From CBDDBK01 sp965225715 (lineage in GTDB: Bacteria; Bacteroidota; Bacteroidia; Cytophagales; Flammeovirgaceae), in NCBI GenBank assembly GCA_965225715.1, contig CBDDBK010000002.1, positions 620,001 through 684,000 on the forward strand: a stretch of 64,000 bases of DNA. The letters run 5' to 3'. The notes beneath the pieces are model-generated. The model saw only the letters and a program-made list of their open reading frames with translations, did no database searches and was not told the origin of the DNA. Numbering within the stretch: position 1 is the stretch's first letter; each line of letters begins with the position of its first letter. The translations under genes were made by a program, and so were the position numbers. Below are positions 37,081 through 47,800 of this stretch, in pieces.

Positions 37081-40000
37081 TTAGGCTTTGTTTCTTACTT
37101 TTGTTAGATACCAAACATTTGGTTTGGTGGCTATTTCGTCTAACACATGATAGGCTCTTCCTTCTATTTCTTGTTCCATGAGGGTTCTAACCTGACTTTT
37201 AGGGTCGTTAATATCCCCAAAGGTCAAGGCATCACTTGGGCAGGCTGAAGAACAAGCCGTAGTAACTTCGCCGTCTTTGACTTTACGTTTTTCTAAACGG
37301 GCATTTAATTTTCCTGCTTGTATTCTTTGGACACACATAGAACATTTTTCCATAACCCCCCGCGAACGTACTGTAACATCTGGATTTAAGACCATCTTAC
37401 CCAAATAATTATTCAAATGGTAATCAAACTCATCGTTGGTATGGTATTTAAACCAGTTGAAACGCCTAACTTTATAAGGGCAGTTGTTGGCACAATACTT
37501 TGTACCTACGCAGCGGTTGTAAGTCATCTGATTAAGTCCTTCAGAACTATGGGTTGTAGCTGCGACAGGACACACCGTTTCACAGGGTGCATTGTTACAA
37601 TGTTGACACATCATAGGTTGAAAAACAACTTCGGGGTTTTCGGTTGCTTTTTCCATTTCGGAAAAAGATGCTGCATTTTCGGTACTACTATAATAGCGAT
37701 CTATCCGCATCCAGTGCATTTCTCTTCGATTAATCACCTCTTGTTTTCCCACAACAGGCACGTTATTTTCCAAACTACAAGCCGATACGCAAGCCCCACA
37801 ACCCGTACAACTGTTTAAATCAACAACCATAGCCCAATGGTGATTGGCGTATACGTGTCTTTGGGCTTCTTCAGGATGACTGGCTAGCCAATTCTCGGAA
37901 CTTTGAGCCTTTTGTTCTTTTTCATTTCCTAAACCCCAAATCGAAACATCTTTTGTGGATTTGGGTCTTCCACCAGCAACAACATGTGGTTTAAAACGAC
38001 CGGCTTCGGGATTGCTTTGATAAGCAGCTAAAGTTGTTTCTTGAACAATACTTTCCCTTTCCATAATGGTATGATGGGTCTGAGTTTGAGCAATGTCAAG
38101 CGAACGTCCTGTATTTTCTATATTAATATTTTTAGAAGAACGGTTGATAATCGTATTATTTTGAAGTTCTGTAAAAGCGAAGGCATTAACACCATCAGCT
38201 TCTTCAGCGACCTTGCCAGCTTGTTCATGATTTCGTCCATAACCCATTTTAATGGCAATTGTATTATTAGCCAAACCGGGTTGAACCAGAATAGGTAGTT
38301 CGATGCTTGTATCTCCTACTGTTACCTTAGCCATTTGGGTTGTAGTTTCTACAACTTTTACCCCTAAGTCTTTACCCATTTTTTGAGATACTGCGACATA
38401 ATTTCCCCAACACACACGTGTAATTGGATCTGGTGTCTCTTGTAAAATTGGGTTATTGGCAGCCTCTCCTGTGCCGATTAAGCTATTGGAATAAATGTAT
38501 AACTCTATAGATTCAGAATCAGGCTTATAAAACTGATTTAATTTTTTAGCAATGAGTGTCATATCAAAAATTTCTTGAGAATCATTTGAAATTAATTCTT
38601 GGTTTAAACTCACATAGCCTTCGGGAACTTCTAATTCTATAAGCCCATCATGAAGGCTTTTTTTCCAAAAATAGTCAAAGTCAGATGCTTCCTTTTGGAG
38701 AGGGTGTATGTTTTCTTTCCAAAAACTTTTCAAAAAATCATAATAGTTACTTTTGATGCCAGCCCAGTTCAATAAACTTTGCTGAACTTGACGGGTTTCA
38801 AATATTGGAGATATGGTTGGCTGGCAAAGCGCAAATAAACCCGGTTTGGCTTCGGCGTCGTTCCAAGATTCTAGATAATGGCTATCGGGTGCATGATATG
38901 TACAAAGCGAAGCTGTTTCATCTAAGCGATCTGATGTAGAAATTGTTAAATCTACATTCTGCAATGCTTCAACAAGATCGTTTTTCAAAGTATGGTTATA
39001 AATAGGATTGGCATTATAGAATAAAACCCCGCCAATTTCTTTATTTTTTAATCTTTCAACAAAATTAACAAATTTTTCATCGTTGCCTTGTTTTTGAAAA
39101 GATGACTTTTTTAAGTCTATTGTAGATCCATAGTTAGTTAGAATTTCGTTAATTCTATTGATCAGAATCTGAATATTCACATCATTTGTACCAGAAACGA
39201 CTAAAGATTGTCCTTTTGAAGCTAAAAGTTTTTGGGCAGCTTTTTCTAAATTAGGAACATTTATATCTTTTATTTCAAGTGTTTTAGCTCCGACATATTG
39301 AGCCAATAAATTGTACAGTTTCCCAATAATTAGACCTTCTTGACTGGGCTTTATGGGTGTTCTAAAATCAGCTTTTGCACCTGTAATTGTTAGCATAGTC
39401 TCAAATTGAAAATGTTGAGACATATCTTTTTTATCCTTGCCAACTTTACGGGTTTTGGCATACTGAACTGTATGCTCTATTGAAGAAAGCCATCCACCTA
39501 AAAAATCAGCATTAAAACTAACTATCGTTTTGGCTTGGTCAAAAGCATAAGATGGAATACTGTTTTGATTATGGGTTATTTGATGCGCTTTTTTTATAGA
39601 ATAAAAAGATTCAGGATCATACGTAACTACTTCAGTATTGGGATAACGCGATTTAAAATCAGTAATAAGTTTTTGAGTACTAGGGCTTAAAAGGGTATTG
39701 CAAACGATAACAAAAGGTTTCCCTGTTTGATTAAGCGTTTCTAACTGTTGACTGATTTCTTTATCTAAGGTTTCCCAGTCTATTTTCTGACGTTTTTTAG
39801 TAGGGTTTTTACTTTTTTCTAAATCATAAAGCGATAATACAGAGGTATTTACTCTGGCATTTGTTTTACCTCGAGTCATGAAAGAATTGGTATTACCTTC
39901 CACAAAAATAGGTCGTCCTTCTCTTGTTTTAACCAAAACAGGACAAAATTCTCCGTTTTCCGTGAAAACAGAAGCATAATAATTGGGAATACCCGGATCA

Positions 40001-40269
40001 ATTTCTTCGGGTTTATTCAAATAAGGGATTGCATGTCGAACAGGGGTTTCACAAGATGCTAAAGTTACAGCAGCTACTCCAAATCCCATAAGTTTTAGGA
40101 AATCTCTACGGCTAGTTTCAGGAGTACCACTACCAGAATTGTCTCCAAAAACATCTTTGATAGGTAATTGATTGGAAAATTCCTTTTCGGCATTTTTTAA
40201 AAAATTAGGATCTTGAGCCAGTTCTTCTAAGCCCTTCCAATAAACCTTCGTTTTTAATTGCTTATCCAT
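37081..40269 (-). CDS. actB: Alternative complex III iron-sulfur subunit ActB
   Basis: The large membrane-attached, periplasm-facing subunit of alternative complex III, combining a molybdopterin-oxidoreductase-like domain without cofactor with a ferredoxin domain. A Tat-type segment SRRDFLKLMGFGVAAVTLASC (about residue 53-73) is present. The C-terminal ~230 residues carry four Fe-S cysteine sets: CTGCGACVSAC, CQHCNNAPCETVCP, CVGTKYCANNCP and CSMCVQR...CSSACPS. The 1062 residues match full-length ActB. Only ActE is also found in this window, 4.6 kb away and on the opposite strand; the other act genes are absent. A strong terminator follows it, so it is transcribed alone. Confidence 0.93.
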   Translation of the reverse strand: MDKQLKTKVYWKGLEELAQDPNFLKNAEKEFSNQLPIKDVFGDNSGSGTPETSRRDFLKLMGFGVAAVTLASCETPVRHAIPYLNKPEEIDPGIPNYYASVFTENGEFCPVLVKTREGRPIFVEGNTNSFMTRGKTNARVNTSVLSLYDLEKSKNPTKKRQKIDWETLDKEISQQLETLNQTGKPFVIVCNTLLSPSTQKLITDFKSRYPNTEVVTYDPESFYSIKKAHQITHNQNSIPSYAFDQAKTIVSFNADFLGGWLSSIEHTVQYAKTRKVGKDKKDMSQHFQFETMLTITGAKADFRTPIKPSQEGLIIGKLYNLLAQYVGAKTLEIKDINVPNLEKAAQKLLASKGQSLVVSGTNDVNIQILINRINEILTNYGSTIDLKKSSFQKQGNDEKFVNFVERLKNKEIGGVLFYNANPIYNHTLKNDLVEALQNVDLTISTSDRLDETASLCTYHAPDSHYLESWNDAEAKPGLFALCQPTISPIFETRQVQQSLLNWAGIKSNYYDFLKSFWKENIHPLQKEASDFDYFWKKSLHDGLIELEVPEGYVSLNQELISNDSQEIFDMTLIAKKLNQFYKPDSESIELYIYSNSLIGTGEAANNPILQETPDPITRVCWGNYVAVSQKMGKDLGVKVVETTTQMAKVTVGDTSIELPILVQPGLANNTIAIKMGYGRNHEQAGKVAEEADGVNAFAFTELQNNTIINRSSKNINIENTGRSLDIAQTQTHHTIMERESIVQETTLAAYQSNPEAGRFKPHVVAGGRPKSTKDVSIWGLGNEKEQKAQSSENWLASHPEEAQRHVYANHHWAMVVDLNSCTGCGACVSACSLENNVPVVGKQEVINRREMHWMRIDRYYSSTENAASFSEMEKATENPEVVFQPMMCQHCNNAPCETVCPVAATTHSSEGLNQMTYNRCVGTKYCANNCPYKVRRFNWFKYHTNDEFDYHLNNYLGKMVLNPDVTVRSRGVMEKCSMCVQRIQAGKLNARLEKRKVKDGEVTTACSSACPSDALTFGDINDPKSQVRTLMEQEIEGRAYHVLDEIATKPNVWYLTKVRNKA

Positions 40270-40733
40270 TTATTTTAATGATGAATGATAAAATATAAAT
40301 TTTGAATTACAGGTTATGAATACCTAATAACACACAAATTACAAGTTCTTTTAAGACTATTTTATTTTATTTAAATTCTTTTTTGTATCAATGTTCTATG
40401 TAGTACTACATAAATGATGCTATTTACTTTTGTCTTTCTATATCTACTATTGTTTCAAAAAATAGTTTAAATGTCTAAATAAAGCCTCTTAAAAAAAATT
40501 GTTATATCTTGCAAAATAACTTATTTTGGACTATTTTCTCAATTTTAGCACTACTTGTGTAGCAACACACTACCAAAAAAAGAAAAAAAACTACTTTATT
40601 TCAATTTTAACTGCAGTCATCAATATTTTGGATTCTTTAGTTGAATGATTTTGAAAATCTGTTCACTTTTTACAAATTGTTCCGAAGTATTAAAACTAAA
40701 TATATATTTCTATTCTTAACAAGAACATGGTTT
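40270..40733. other. Intergenic region between divergent actB and rmlA
   Basis: 464 bp without a gene. It has a 14-bp palindrome ATGTAGTACTACAT (about 40398-40411) and a pair of close direct repeats (cactacttgtgtagcaacacactacc, about 40551-40576). Promoters for actB and rmlA should be here, but I see none with confidence. Confidence 0.45.
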
Positions 40734-41600
40734 ATGAAAGGTATTATTTTAGCAGGAGGTTCTGGAACAAGATTATATCCGCTTACTTTAGTTTGTTCAA
40801 AACAATTATTGCCTATTTATGATAAACCCATGATTTATTATCCGCTTTCTGTTTTGATGCTAGCGGGAATTCGGGATATTTTAATTATTTCTACCTCTCT
40901 CGATTTACCCCGGTTTAAATCTTTATTAGGTGACGGAAGTCAGTTGGGCTGTTGTTTTAGTTATGCAGAGCAAGACAAACCTCAAGGATTAGCACAAGCC
41001 TTCTTAATTGGAGAAAAATTTATTGCTCAAGATAAGGTAGCTCTTATTTTGGGAGATAATATTTTTTATGGACAAGGCTTAAGTAGACTCTTTCAAAAAA
41101 ATATAACTATTTCTGGAGCAAGTATTTTTGCATATCATGTTAATGATCCAGAACGATATGGGGTCGTTAGTTTTGATACGAATAAAATAGCCACTTATAT
41201 TGAAGAAAAACCTCGCTCACCTCGGTCAAATTATGCTGTAACAGGGTTATATTTTTATGATAATCAAGTTGTTGAAATTGCTAAAACTATTCAACCTTCT
41301 CAAAGAGGAGAATATGAGATTACCGATATAAATAAAGTTTATTTAAGCATGAGAAAACTAAAAGTTAATATTTTAAATAGAGGAATGACTTGGTTAGATA
41401 CAGGAACTTTCAAAAGTCTTTCCGAAGCATCTCTTTTTGTGCAACTTACTGAAGAAAGACAAGGGTTAAAAATAGGTTGTATAGAAGAAGTTGCCTATAA
41501 TATGGGTTTTATTTCTCAAGACGAACTTTTGACATTAGCAAAACCTTTGCAAAAAAGTGGTTACGGAGATTATTTAATCAAACAAATTAATAGTTATTAA
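40734..41600 (+). CDS. rfbA: Glucose-1-phosphate thymidylyltransferase
   Basis: RmlA converts glucose-1-phosphate and dTTP to dTDP-glucose, the first step to dTDP-rhamnose or other deoxysugars. The start at 40734 gives [18 protein letters not shown], the exact family N-terminus with the nucleotide-binding GGSGTRL, and 288 residues; frames open further upstream (to 40641) do not. Other motifs: [58 protein letters not shown]. rmlB, C and D are not adjacent. A glycosyltransferase gene follows after 24 bp. Confidence 0.95.
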   Translation: MKGIILAGGSGTRLYPLTLVCSKQLLPIYDKPMIYYPLSVLMLAGIRDILIISTSLDLPRFKSLLGDGSQLGCCFSYAEQDKPQGLAQAFLIGEKFIAQDKVALILGDNIFYGQGLSRLFQKNITISGASIFAYHVNDPERYGVVSFDTNKIATYIEEKPRSPRSNYAVTGLYFYDNQVVEIAKTIQPSQRGEYEITDINKVYLSMRKLKVNILNRGMTWLDTGTFKSLSEASLFVQLTEERQGLKIGCIEEVAYNMGFISQDELLTLAKPLQKSGYGDYLIKQINSY

Positions 41601-41624
41601 GTTTATTTATAAGGCTATTGCTGT

Positions 41625-42500
41625 ATGAAAGTTGTTGGTTTTACCTTTATTAGAAATGCTATAAAATACGATTATCCTATTATAGAGGCAATTTCTTCAA
41701 TATTACCGCTTTGTCATGAGGTCATTGTAGCGGTAGGAAATTCTGAAGATAATACTTTAGAACTTATAAAAAATATAGATAAAGATAAAATTACAATACT
41801 TCCAACTATTTGGGATGATAATTTACGATTTAATGGGCAAGTTTTAGCTGAAGAAACAAATAAAGCCTTTCGGGCTATTTCTAAAAAATATGATTGGGCT
41901 TTTTATATACAAGGCGATGAAGTTTTGCATGAAAAATACTTGCCTATTCTTAGAAAAGAAATGTTTAAATGGAAAGATGACATTAAAGTAGACGGGTTAC
42001 TTTTCAACTATCTTCATTTTTATGCTTCTTTTGATTATATAGCAAGCACCTACAATTGGTATAAAAAAGAAATACGAATCATAAAAAACAATAAAGCCAT
42101 TTATTCTTATAAAGATGCTCAAGGTTTTCGTAAAGAAAACAATAAAAAATTAAAAGTAAAACTTATAGATGCTTATATTTATCATTATGGCTGGGTAAAA
42201 ATGCCCAAGCTCATGCAAGAAAAACAATTAAACTTCAATAAATATTGGCATGATGATAAATGGATAGAAAACAATATACAAAAAGGGGATGTTTTTGATT
42301 ATTTCCAAATTGTAAATGTACTTAAAAAATTTCAAGGCACACATCCTAAATATATGCAAAAGCGTATTAGAGATAAAAATTGGACTTTTGAATATGACTT
42401 ATCGTTTAATAAATATAGCTATAAGGATAAGATAAAATTATTTTTTGAAAAGTACTTTAATTATATCCCTTGGGAGTATCGAAATTATAAAATTATATAA
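41625..42500 (+). CDS. Glycosyltransferase family 2-like protein
   Basis: A 291-residue cytoplasmic protein of the GT2-like fold. The N-terminus VVGFTFIRNAIKYDYPIIEAISSILPLCHEVIVAVGNSEDNT is the typical beta-alpha-beta nucleotide-sugar-binding start. WAFYIQGDEVLHEKYL contains the DxD-like metal motif region as GDE. The remainder has many aromatic and basic residues. Donor and acceptor are unknown. It is 24 bp after rmlA, so it may use a dTDP-sugar and help build surface polysaccharide (inference). Confidence 0.8.
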   Translation: MKVVGFTFIRNAIKYDYPIIEAISSILPLCHEVIVAVGNSEDNTLELIKNIDKDKITILPTIWDDNLRFNGQVLAEETNKAFRAISKKYDWAFYIQGDEVLHEKYLPILRKEMFKWKDDIKVDGLLFNYLHFYASFDYIASTYNWYKKEIRIIKNNKAIYSYKDAQGFRKENNKKLKVKLIDAYIYHYGWVKMPKLMQEKQLNFNKYWHDDKWIENNIQKGDVFDYFQIVNVLKKFQGTHPKYMQKRIRDKNWTFEYDLSFNKYSYKDKIKLFFEKYFNYIPWEYRNYKII

Positions 42501-42544
42501 TTTCAAATTATAGAATCATTTTTTTTATAATTAAATGTATAAAA

Positions 42545-43240
42545 ATGAATTGTTTAATTGTAGATGATGACAAAACTTGTCGCCTTATAGTCAAAGATTT
42601 TATTAGTAAGACGGAAGGTCTTAATTTATCTGAGGAATGTGAAAATGCCTTAGATGCCTATACCGTTTTAAAAAATGGAAATATAGATTTAGTCTTTTTG
42701 GATATAAAAATGCCAAAAATGACAGGTATGGATTTAGTCGAAATATTAAAAGAACAGCTACCTCAAATTATTTTTATTACCAGTACAAAAGATTATGCTA
42801 TAGAGGCTTTTGACTACGGTCTGACAGATTATATCTTAAAGCCCATTACTTATAAGCGTTTTCTTAGTTCAGTTGAAAAAGCTAAAAATAATTTGAATAA
42901 CAATATTTTAGATAGCAAATCTCCAAATGATATTTATGTCAAAACAAATAATAAAATTGTGCGTCTAAAATTTCAAACCATCATGCACATAGAAGCTTGT
43001 GCAGATTATGTTTTAATTTATGTAGAAAATAATCAACAAAAATATATGGTTTATTCAACTATGAAAGGCATGGAAAAAAAACTCCCCAACAATTTTATTC
43101 GTATTCACCGTTCTTTTATCGTTAATACCGATAAAATTCAGAGTATAAAGGACATGAGCGTAGTTATCAATCAACAAGTTTTACCTGTTGGGGCTTCTTA
43201 TAAAAAAGATTTTTTAAAAAAATTAAACTATTTGAAGTAA
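42545..43240 (+). CDS. LytTR-family response regulator
   Basis: A 231-residue regulator of the AlgR/LytR type. The receiver spans 1-120: acidic pair in IVDDDK (5-7), phosphoacceptor in VFLDIKMPKMTG (about Asp57) and Lys in YILKPITY. The LytTR DNA-binding domain is about 138-231, with NDIYVKTNNKIVRLKFQTIMHIEACADYV and FIRIHRSFIVNTDKIQSI. It normally pairs with a LytS-like histidine kinase, but none is adjacent. It is 44 bp after the glycosyltransferase. Confidence 0.92.
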   Translation: MNCLIVDDDKTCRLIVKDFISKTEGLNLSEECENALDAYTVLKNGNIDLVFLDIKMPKMTGMDLVEILKEQLPQIIFITSTKDYAIEAFDYGLTDYILKPITYKRFLSSVEKAKNNLNNNILDSKSPNDIYVKTNNKIVRLKFQTIMHIEACADYVLIYVENNQQKYMVYSTMKGMEKKLPNNFIRIHRSFIVNTDKIQSIKDMSVVINQQVLPVGASYKKDFLKKLNYLK

Positions 43241-43302
43241 TACTCTAATTAGAAACTATTGAAACTTATACTATTGCATGACAATCTAACAATAGAATTA
43301 AT

Positions 43303-43704
43303 CTATTTTATTTCTTGACAAAGTTCTATAAGCACACCAGAAGTTTTCTTGGGATGTAAGAAACAAATACGTTTATTATCAGCCCCATTTTTGGGTGTAG
43401 AAATTATTATAAAACCTTTTTCGACCAATCTTTTTACTTCTTTTTCAATATTTTCTACCTCAAAAGCTACATGATGTAAACCTTGTTTATGTTTTCCAAG
43501 GTATTTAGCAATAGGACTTTCAGGATTTGTTGCTTCCAATAATTCTATCTTGGTTTCTGCTACTTGATAGAATAAAGTCTTGACTTCTTCGGTTTTGACT
43601 TCTTCGGTTTTATAAGATTCTTTTCCTAATAGGGCATCAAAAACCAGCCTACTTTCTTCAAGATTATCTACAGCTATACCAATATGTTCAACTTTTTTTA
43701 ACAT
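43303..43704 (-). CDS. mce: Methylmalonyl-CoA epimerase
   Basis: It interconverts (R)- and (S)-methylmalonyl-CoA in propionate metabolism. The 133-residue glyoxalase-fold protein has VEHIGIAVDNLEESRLVF at the N-terminus (metal His), a short repeated stretch EEVKTEEVKT near residue 35, KIELLEATNPESPIAKYL, GLHHVAFEVENIE (second metal His) and GVLIELCQ (metal Glu). The metal ligands are present. Mutase and carboxylase subunits are not in the window. The doubled EVKTE is a small local duplication. Confidence 0.92.
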   Translation of the reverse strand: MLKKVEHIGIAVDNLEESRLVFDALLGKESYKTEEVKTEEVKTLFYQVAETKIELLEATNPESPIAKYLGKHKQGLHHVAFEVENIEKEVKRLVEKGFIIISTPKNGADNKRICFLHPKKTSGVLIELCQEIK

Positions 43705-43796
43705 GCTTGGTTAAAAATTAATAATTGGGAATTTTTAAATATACACTAGTGAAAACCGATAAATTAATCTAAAACTATAAATGCTTTATAATATAA

Positions 43797-43955
43797 TTAC
43801 TCAGTTTTTTTGGCTGCCTTTTCTTCAGCAAATTGTTTTTTTATAGCTTGCACATCAACATTAAATAAAACTGGTTTAGCATTTAATCTTTTGATAGTTA
43901 TATTTTTCATTTTACCTCTTAATCGGTTGGTACGTTCTTTTTTAGTAAACTTCAT
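43797..43955 (-). CDS. Small basic protein (52 residues, unknown)
   Basis: An ORF too short for usual thresholds. The ATG at 43955 gives MKFTKKERTNRLRGKMKN, then TIKRLNAKPVLFNVDVQ and a tail ending AAKKTE. It is rich in Lys/Arg. It fits exactly between rsmA (99 bp upstream) and mce (93 bp downstream) on the same strand. A gap this size otherwise has no explanation. It may be a small ribosome-associated or nucleic-acid-binding protein, but I do not recognise the family. Confidence 0.5.
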   Translation of the reverse strand: MKFTKKERTNRLRGKMKNITIKRLNAKPVLFNVDVQAIKKQFAEEKAAKKTE

Positions 43956-44053
43956 AACTTTTTAGGAATAAATTAATCTAAAATAATAAAAAAAAAGAAA
44001 AATAGAAGAGCAAATATAACATTCCTTTTTTACATTATTGGCTTTCCTTTTTT

Positions 44054-44845
44054 TCATTTTATACTCTTTCTATTTATTTTTTCGGAAATATAAATAAAAT
44101 CTTCTACGCTTAAATCTTCTGCTCGTTTATCTAAAAGGATTAAATCCTTTTCTTCTTTCAAAATTGATAGGTAAGGTTTTAGGTTATTCTTTAGTTTTTT
44201 ACGTTTGTGTCTAAAACTTGTTTTAATCATATTCTTAAAAAACTTGTTAGAACAAGCCAAATTGGTTTTTGTATTTCTTTTTAATCGAATAACTATAGAG
44301 TCTACTTTAGGCGGTGGATTAAAAACCTCTGGAGGTACAATATATAAGTATTCTATTTCATAGTAAGTTTGAAACAAAACACTTAGTACGCCTCTGATAC
44401 GGTTTCCTTCTTTTGACACTATACGTAAACCAACTTCTTTTTGAACCATGCAAACAATCTCTCTTACTATATCTATGTGTTCAAATAGTTTAAAAAAAAT
44501 AGGGGCAGAGATTTGGTAGGGAAAATTGCCTATAATTCCAATAGGTTGTTTACCTAATTGTTTTAAATCAAACTTTAAAAAATCTTCTTCTAAAAACTGA
44601 TGATTTTTAAAATCAAAATGTGCTTTTAGATACTTAATAGCTTCTTTATCAATTTCAAAAGTTAAAAGTTTAAAGTCTTTTCGAAGAACTAAAAATTGAG
44701 TTAAAACACCCGTTCCTGTGCCAATTTCTAAAAGGAGTTTATAATTTTGAGATGAAAGAGCATTCACAATTTCTTCTGCCAAAATTAAATCTGTTAAAAA
44801 ATGCTGTCCAATTTTAGGCTTTGGTTTTACATAAATAGTATGCAT
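44054..44845 (-). CDS. rsmA: 16S rRNA dimethyladenosine transferase (KsgA/RsmA)
   Basis: It dimethylates A1518 and A1519 of 16S rRNA. The 263-residue product carries the N-terminus KPKPKIGQHFLTD, motif I LLEIGTGTGVLTQFL (SAM binding, about 39-53), motif II TFEIDKEA, the active NFPYQIS motif (GNFPYQISAPIFF), VQKEVGLRI and VFNPPPKVDSIVIRL. The chain then ends in a C-terminal helical domain of usual size. It is 38 bp from the giant OMP gene, same strand. Confidence 0.95.
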   Translation of the reverse strand: MHTIYVKPKPKIGQHFLTDLILAEEIVNALSSQNYKLLLEIGTGTGVLTQFLVLRKDFKLLTFEIDKEAIKYLKAHFDFKNHQFLEEDFLKFDLKQLGKQPIGIIGNFPYQISAPIFFKLFEHIDIVREIVCMVQKEVGLRIVSKEGNRIRGVLSVLFQTYYEIEYLYIVPPEVFNPPPKVDSIVIRLKRNTKTNLACSNKFFKNMIKTSFRHKRKKLKNNLKPYLSILKEEKDLILLDKRAEDLSVEDFIYISEKINRKSIK

Positions 44846-44883
44846 AGTTTAGTATCTTATTGGGTAATATGTCAATTTCTTAA

Positions 44884-47800
44884 TTAAAAGTCATATCCTA
44901 ATGAAAAATGAACTTGGTAATTTTCGCCATCATCTCTTGATTGATTTTGGGGTCGCCAAGCCAAATCAAGTTTAATATAATAGCCTAATAAATAAGTTCT
45001 TAATCCCATCCCATAACTTATTAATATAGGATCTCTATAAGTAAAAACATCAATATCAAATCCACCAGAAGAAACATTTGTTTCAGTGATAAGGCTCTGG
45101 CTACTAAAAAATAGCCCTGTATCCCAAACTGTACCTGCATCGAGAAAACCAACAAGTTGAAACTCTCTAAAAAACCGAGAACTAATATGGCTTCTATACA
45201 GATAAGATATAATAGGAATGCGTAATTCGATATTGGTTAACAAATAATTACGTCCAAATATTTCTGCAGGGTTATAGCCTCTTAAATTGTTGACAAAATT
45301 GGTAAATAGAAGCTGTCCTCCTCTAATATTTGAAATTGGATTATTAGGATCGCTAGTATCAGCACTTCTAAAGAGTTCATTTCGTTCTCCTCCTAATAGA
45401 TATTTATGATTTGTGTTGCCAATGTATCTTCCAGCCGTTATCCGACTAGCTAAAGTAATGTTATGGTTGATGCGGTAATAATATCGTCCATCCAAATCTA
45501 AGTTTCCTAAATTTATATTTTCATTACCAAGAGTATAATAATGTTCATAAGTAAATTTTAATTTGAAACCCTCTAAAGTATTGGCATTAAAGGTAAGTGC
45601 ATTATCATATAAATATTCAAATCTATAACCTGCATAAGAAGTTTTTACTTGTTCAGAAATAATACTTGCTCCTTGTCCTGTATTTTGGGTTGAATTCGTG
45701 ATCATAAAAAAAGGATTGAAATTAAAACTACCGGCAATACTATAAGGATAACTGAAACCAAATTCCAATTTATTACCATAAATTTGACTTAAATCAGAAT
45801 TTTGTAATGTGCTGTTATTGTTTCTAATATTTTGTTGTTCGTATCGGATAGCAAAATCAATATGCTTTTTTAAATAAAGGTACTCTAAAGCTAAATTACT
45901 GTTTCTTAAATTAGTAAGTCCAAAATATTTAAAATTGATTTTATGGTTTTCAAAGATATCTGTTGTATATAATTCTGTTAGAATAGAAAAACCTCTAATT
46001 GGATCACTAAAAGGCGATATTGTAATTCTATCAAGAGCAAACTCAGGCTCATATAACTTTGAAGAAGATATGGTTTTTCCTTCTAAAGAGGACTCATTAA
46101 GCGGAATAACACCTCTAATATTAGGTTTAGGAGATTTTAATTTAGGTTTAATATTCTTACTAGCTTTCAGTCGTTCCAAAAATGCTTGGCGGCCAGATTT
46201 TGAAAAATAATCATACCTATAAACCCTATTTTCTTTCAAATTATCTACTTGTTTAAGAACATTAGGAGGTAAATAATTAAAAATATAATTATTAGGATCT
46301 ATTTCGGTAATTAAAGAATCATTGGGGATAACTTCATAATAATCAAGATCTTGAAGTGGAATTTGAGGCGTTGGGTTTTTATTAGAAGTTTTATTTATTT
46401 TTTTTGTTTTTGTATTCAATATTTTTTTAGCTTCATGACCTTTTTCGCGTATTGCTTTTACTTTTTTTAAGACTGATAGATTACTAAGGTCTTGACGTTT
46501 AGTTTGAGGGGTGAAAATATTATCGGAAAAATTAAAATTCTCAATCACATAAATATGATCTTTATTGCCAATTGTAAAAACTAAATATAAACTGTTTTTT
46601 AAAACAGCATAGGTTTTTATACTTTCCTTATAATGCGTGAGTTGAATGATACTACTATCTTCAAAATTATATTTATATAAATTCATAATACCTGTTTGAT
46701 CACTTAAATATAAGATTTCTTTTTCATTCAGGCGTTTGGGCTGGATATTGACATTTAAGAAACGGGTCAGAATTTCTACTTTTCCTTGTCCAGGTCTTTT
46801 TTGAGTTATGTCTGGAGTAAAAATAAATAGGTTATAAATATTTTTAAAAAGTTCAGGATATTTTTGGTATATCGAATCTTTCGTTTTTATAGGGCGATTT
46901 GAACTAAAAACAATTTGGTTTTTTTCGTTATTTAAAAAAATAGGGTCTATATCGTCAAAATCATCGTTAGTGAGTTTGTATAGCTTACGATCTTTATATA
47001 GATATTGGTAAATATTGCTTTTGCTATTAATCTCACCACTAATCACAAACTCGTTTCCATTGGGGTGAATTTCAAAATTTTCGATATTACTCAATAACCT
47101 AAAATAACGGTCATCTTTTTTATTTCTTTTTACATTAATACTATAAAAATAATTTCTCTCTTTATGTAGGGTAAAAACACCGAGTTTTTCAGTTTCTCGC
47201 CAGAAAATTAAAGGCATTGTATTATTAATTTCTTGATTAACAACTTGGTAAGATGATCTAATTACAGTTTTTTTTTTCTTTTTTTCAATATTGTAGAGTT
47301 TGACTTTTAAAGCACCTTTCCTATTTTGAGCAACAGCTAAATATTTTCCATCTGGGCTAATAGATAAATCACTGTAATGAACTTTTCCAAAAGATTTAAA
47401 AAGTTGTTGTTTTTTTGAAGGAAAAATATATTGTTTATTTACCATATTATAAGATTTGCGGTAAAAATTTTCTATTTCTTGGATGAGTTTTTTATATTTA
47501 ATTCTTAGTTGAAGAGATAAACTTTTTCTTTCATCTTTAGTAATACGGGTCAGATTTAGAATATTCGATATTTTATCCTCTCCATATTTTATTCCAATAT
47601 AGTTCCATATAGCTTGTCCAATAAGTTCCGCATCTCTATTTTCCAAATGATGTAAATTTTGAAAATAGTTCTTATCAAGTGCATAACGCAAATAGTCATC
47701 CATTTCAAGTGTCCAGCCTTCTGAAATATATTTTACAGCACCTGATAAAAACCAAGGTTGTAAAGAAATAATAAGTGCATTTTTTAGAGCATCTTTAAAA

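Noticed and set aside
43303..43704. Duplicated EVKTE in methylmalonyl-CoA epimerase as a frameshift or error
   Set aside because: The frame is intact and the metal ligands follow normally; it is a small in-frame duplication in a loop.
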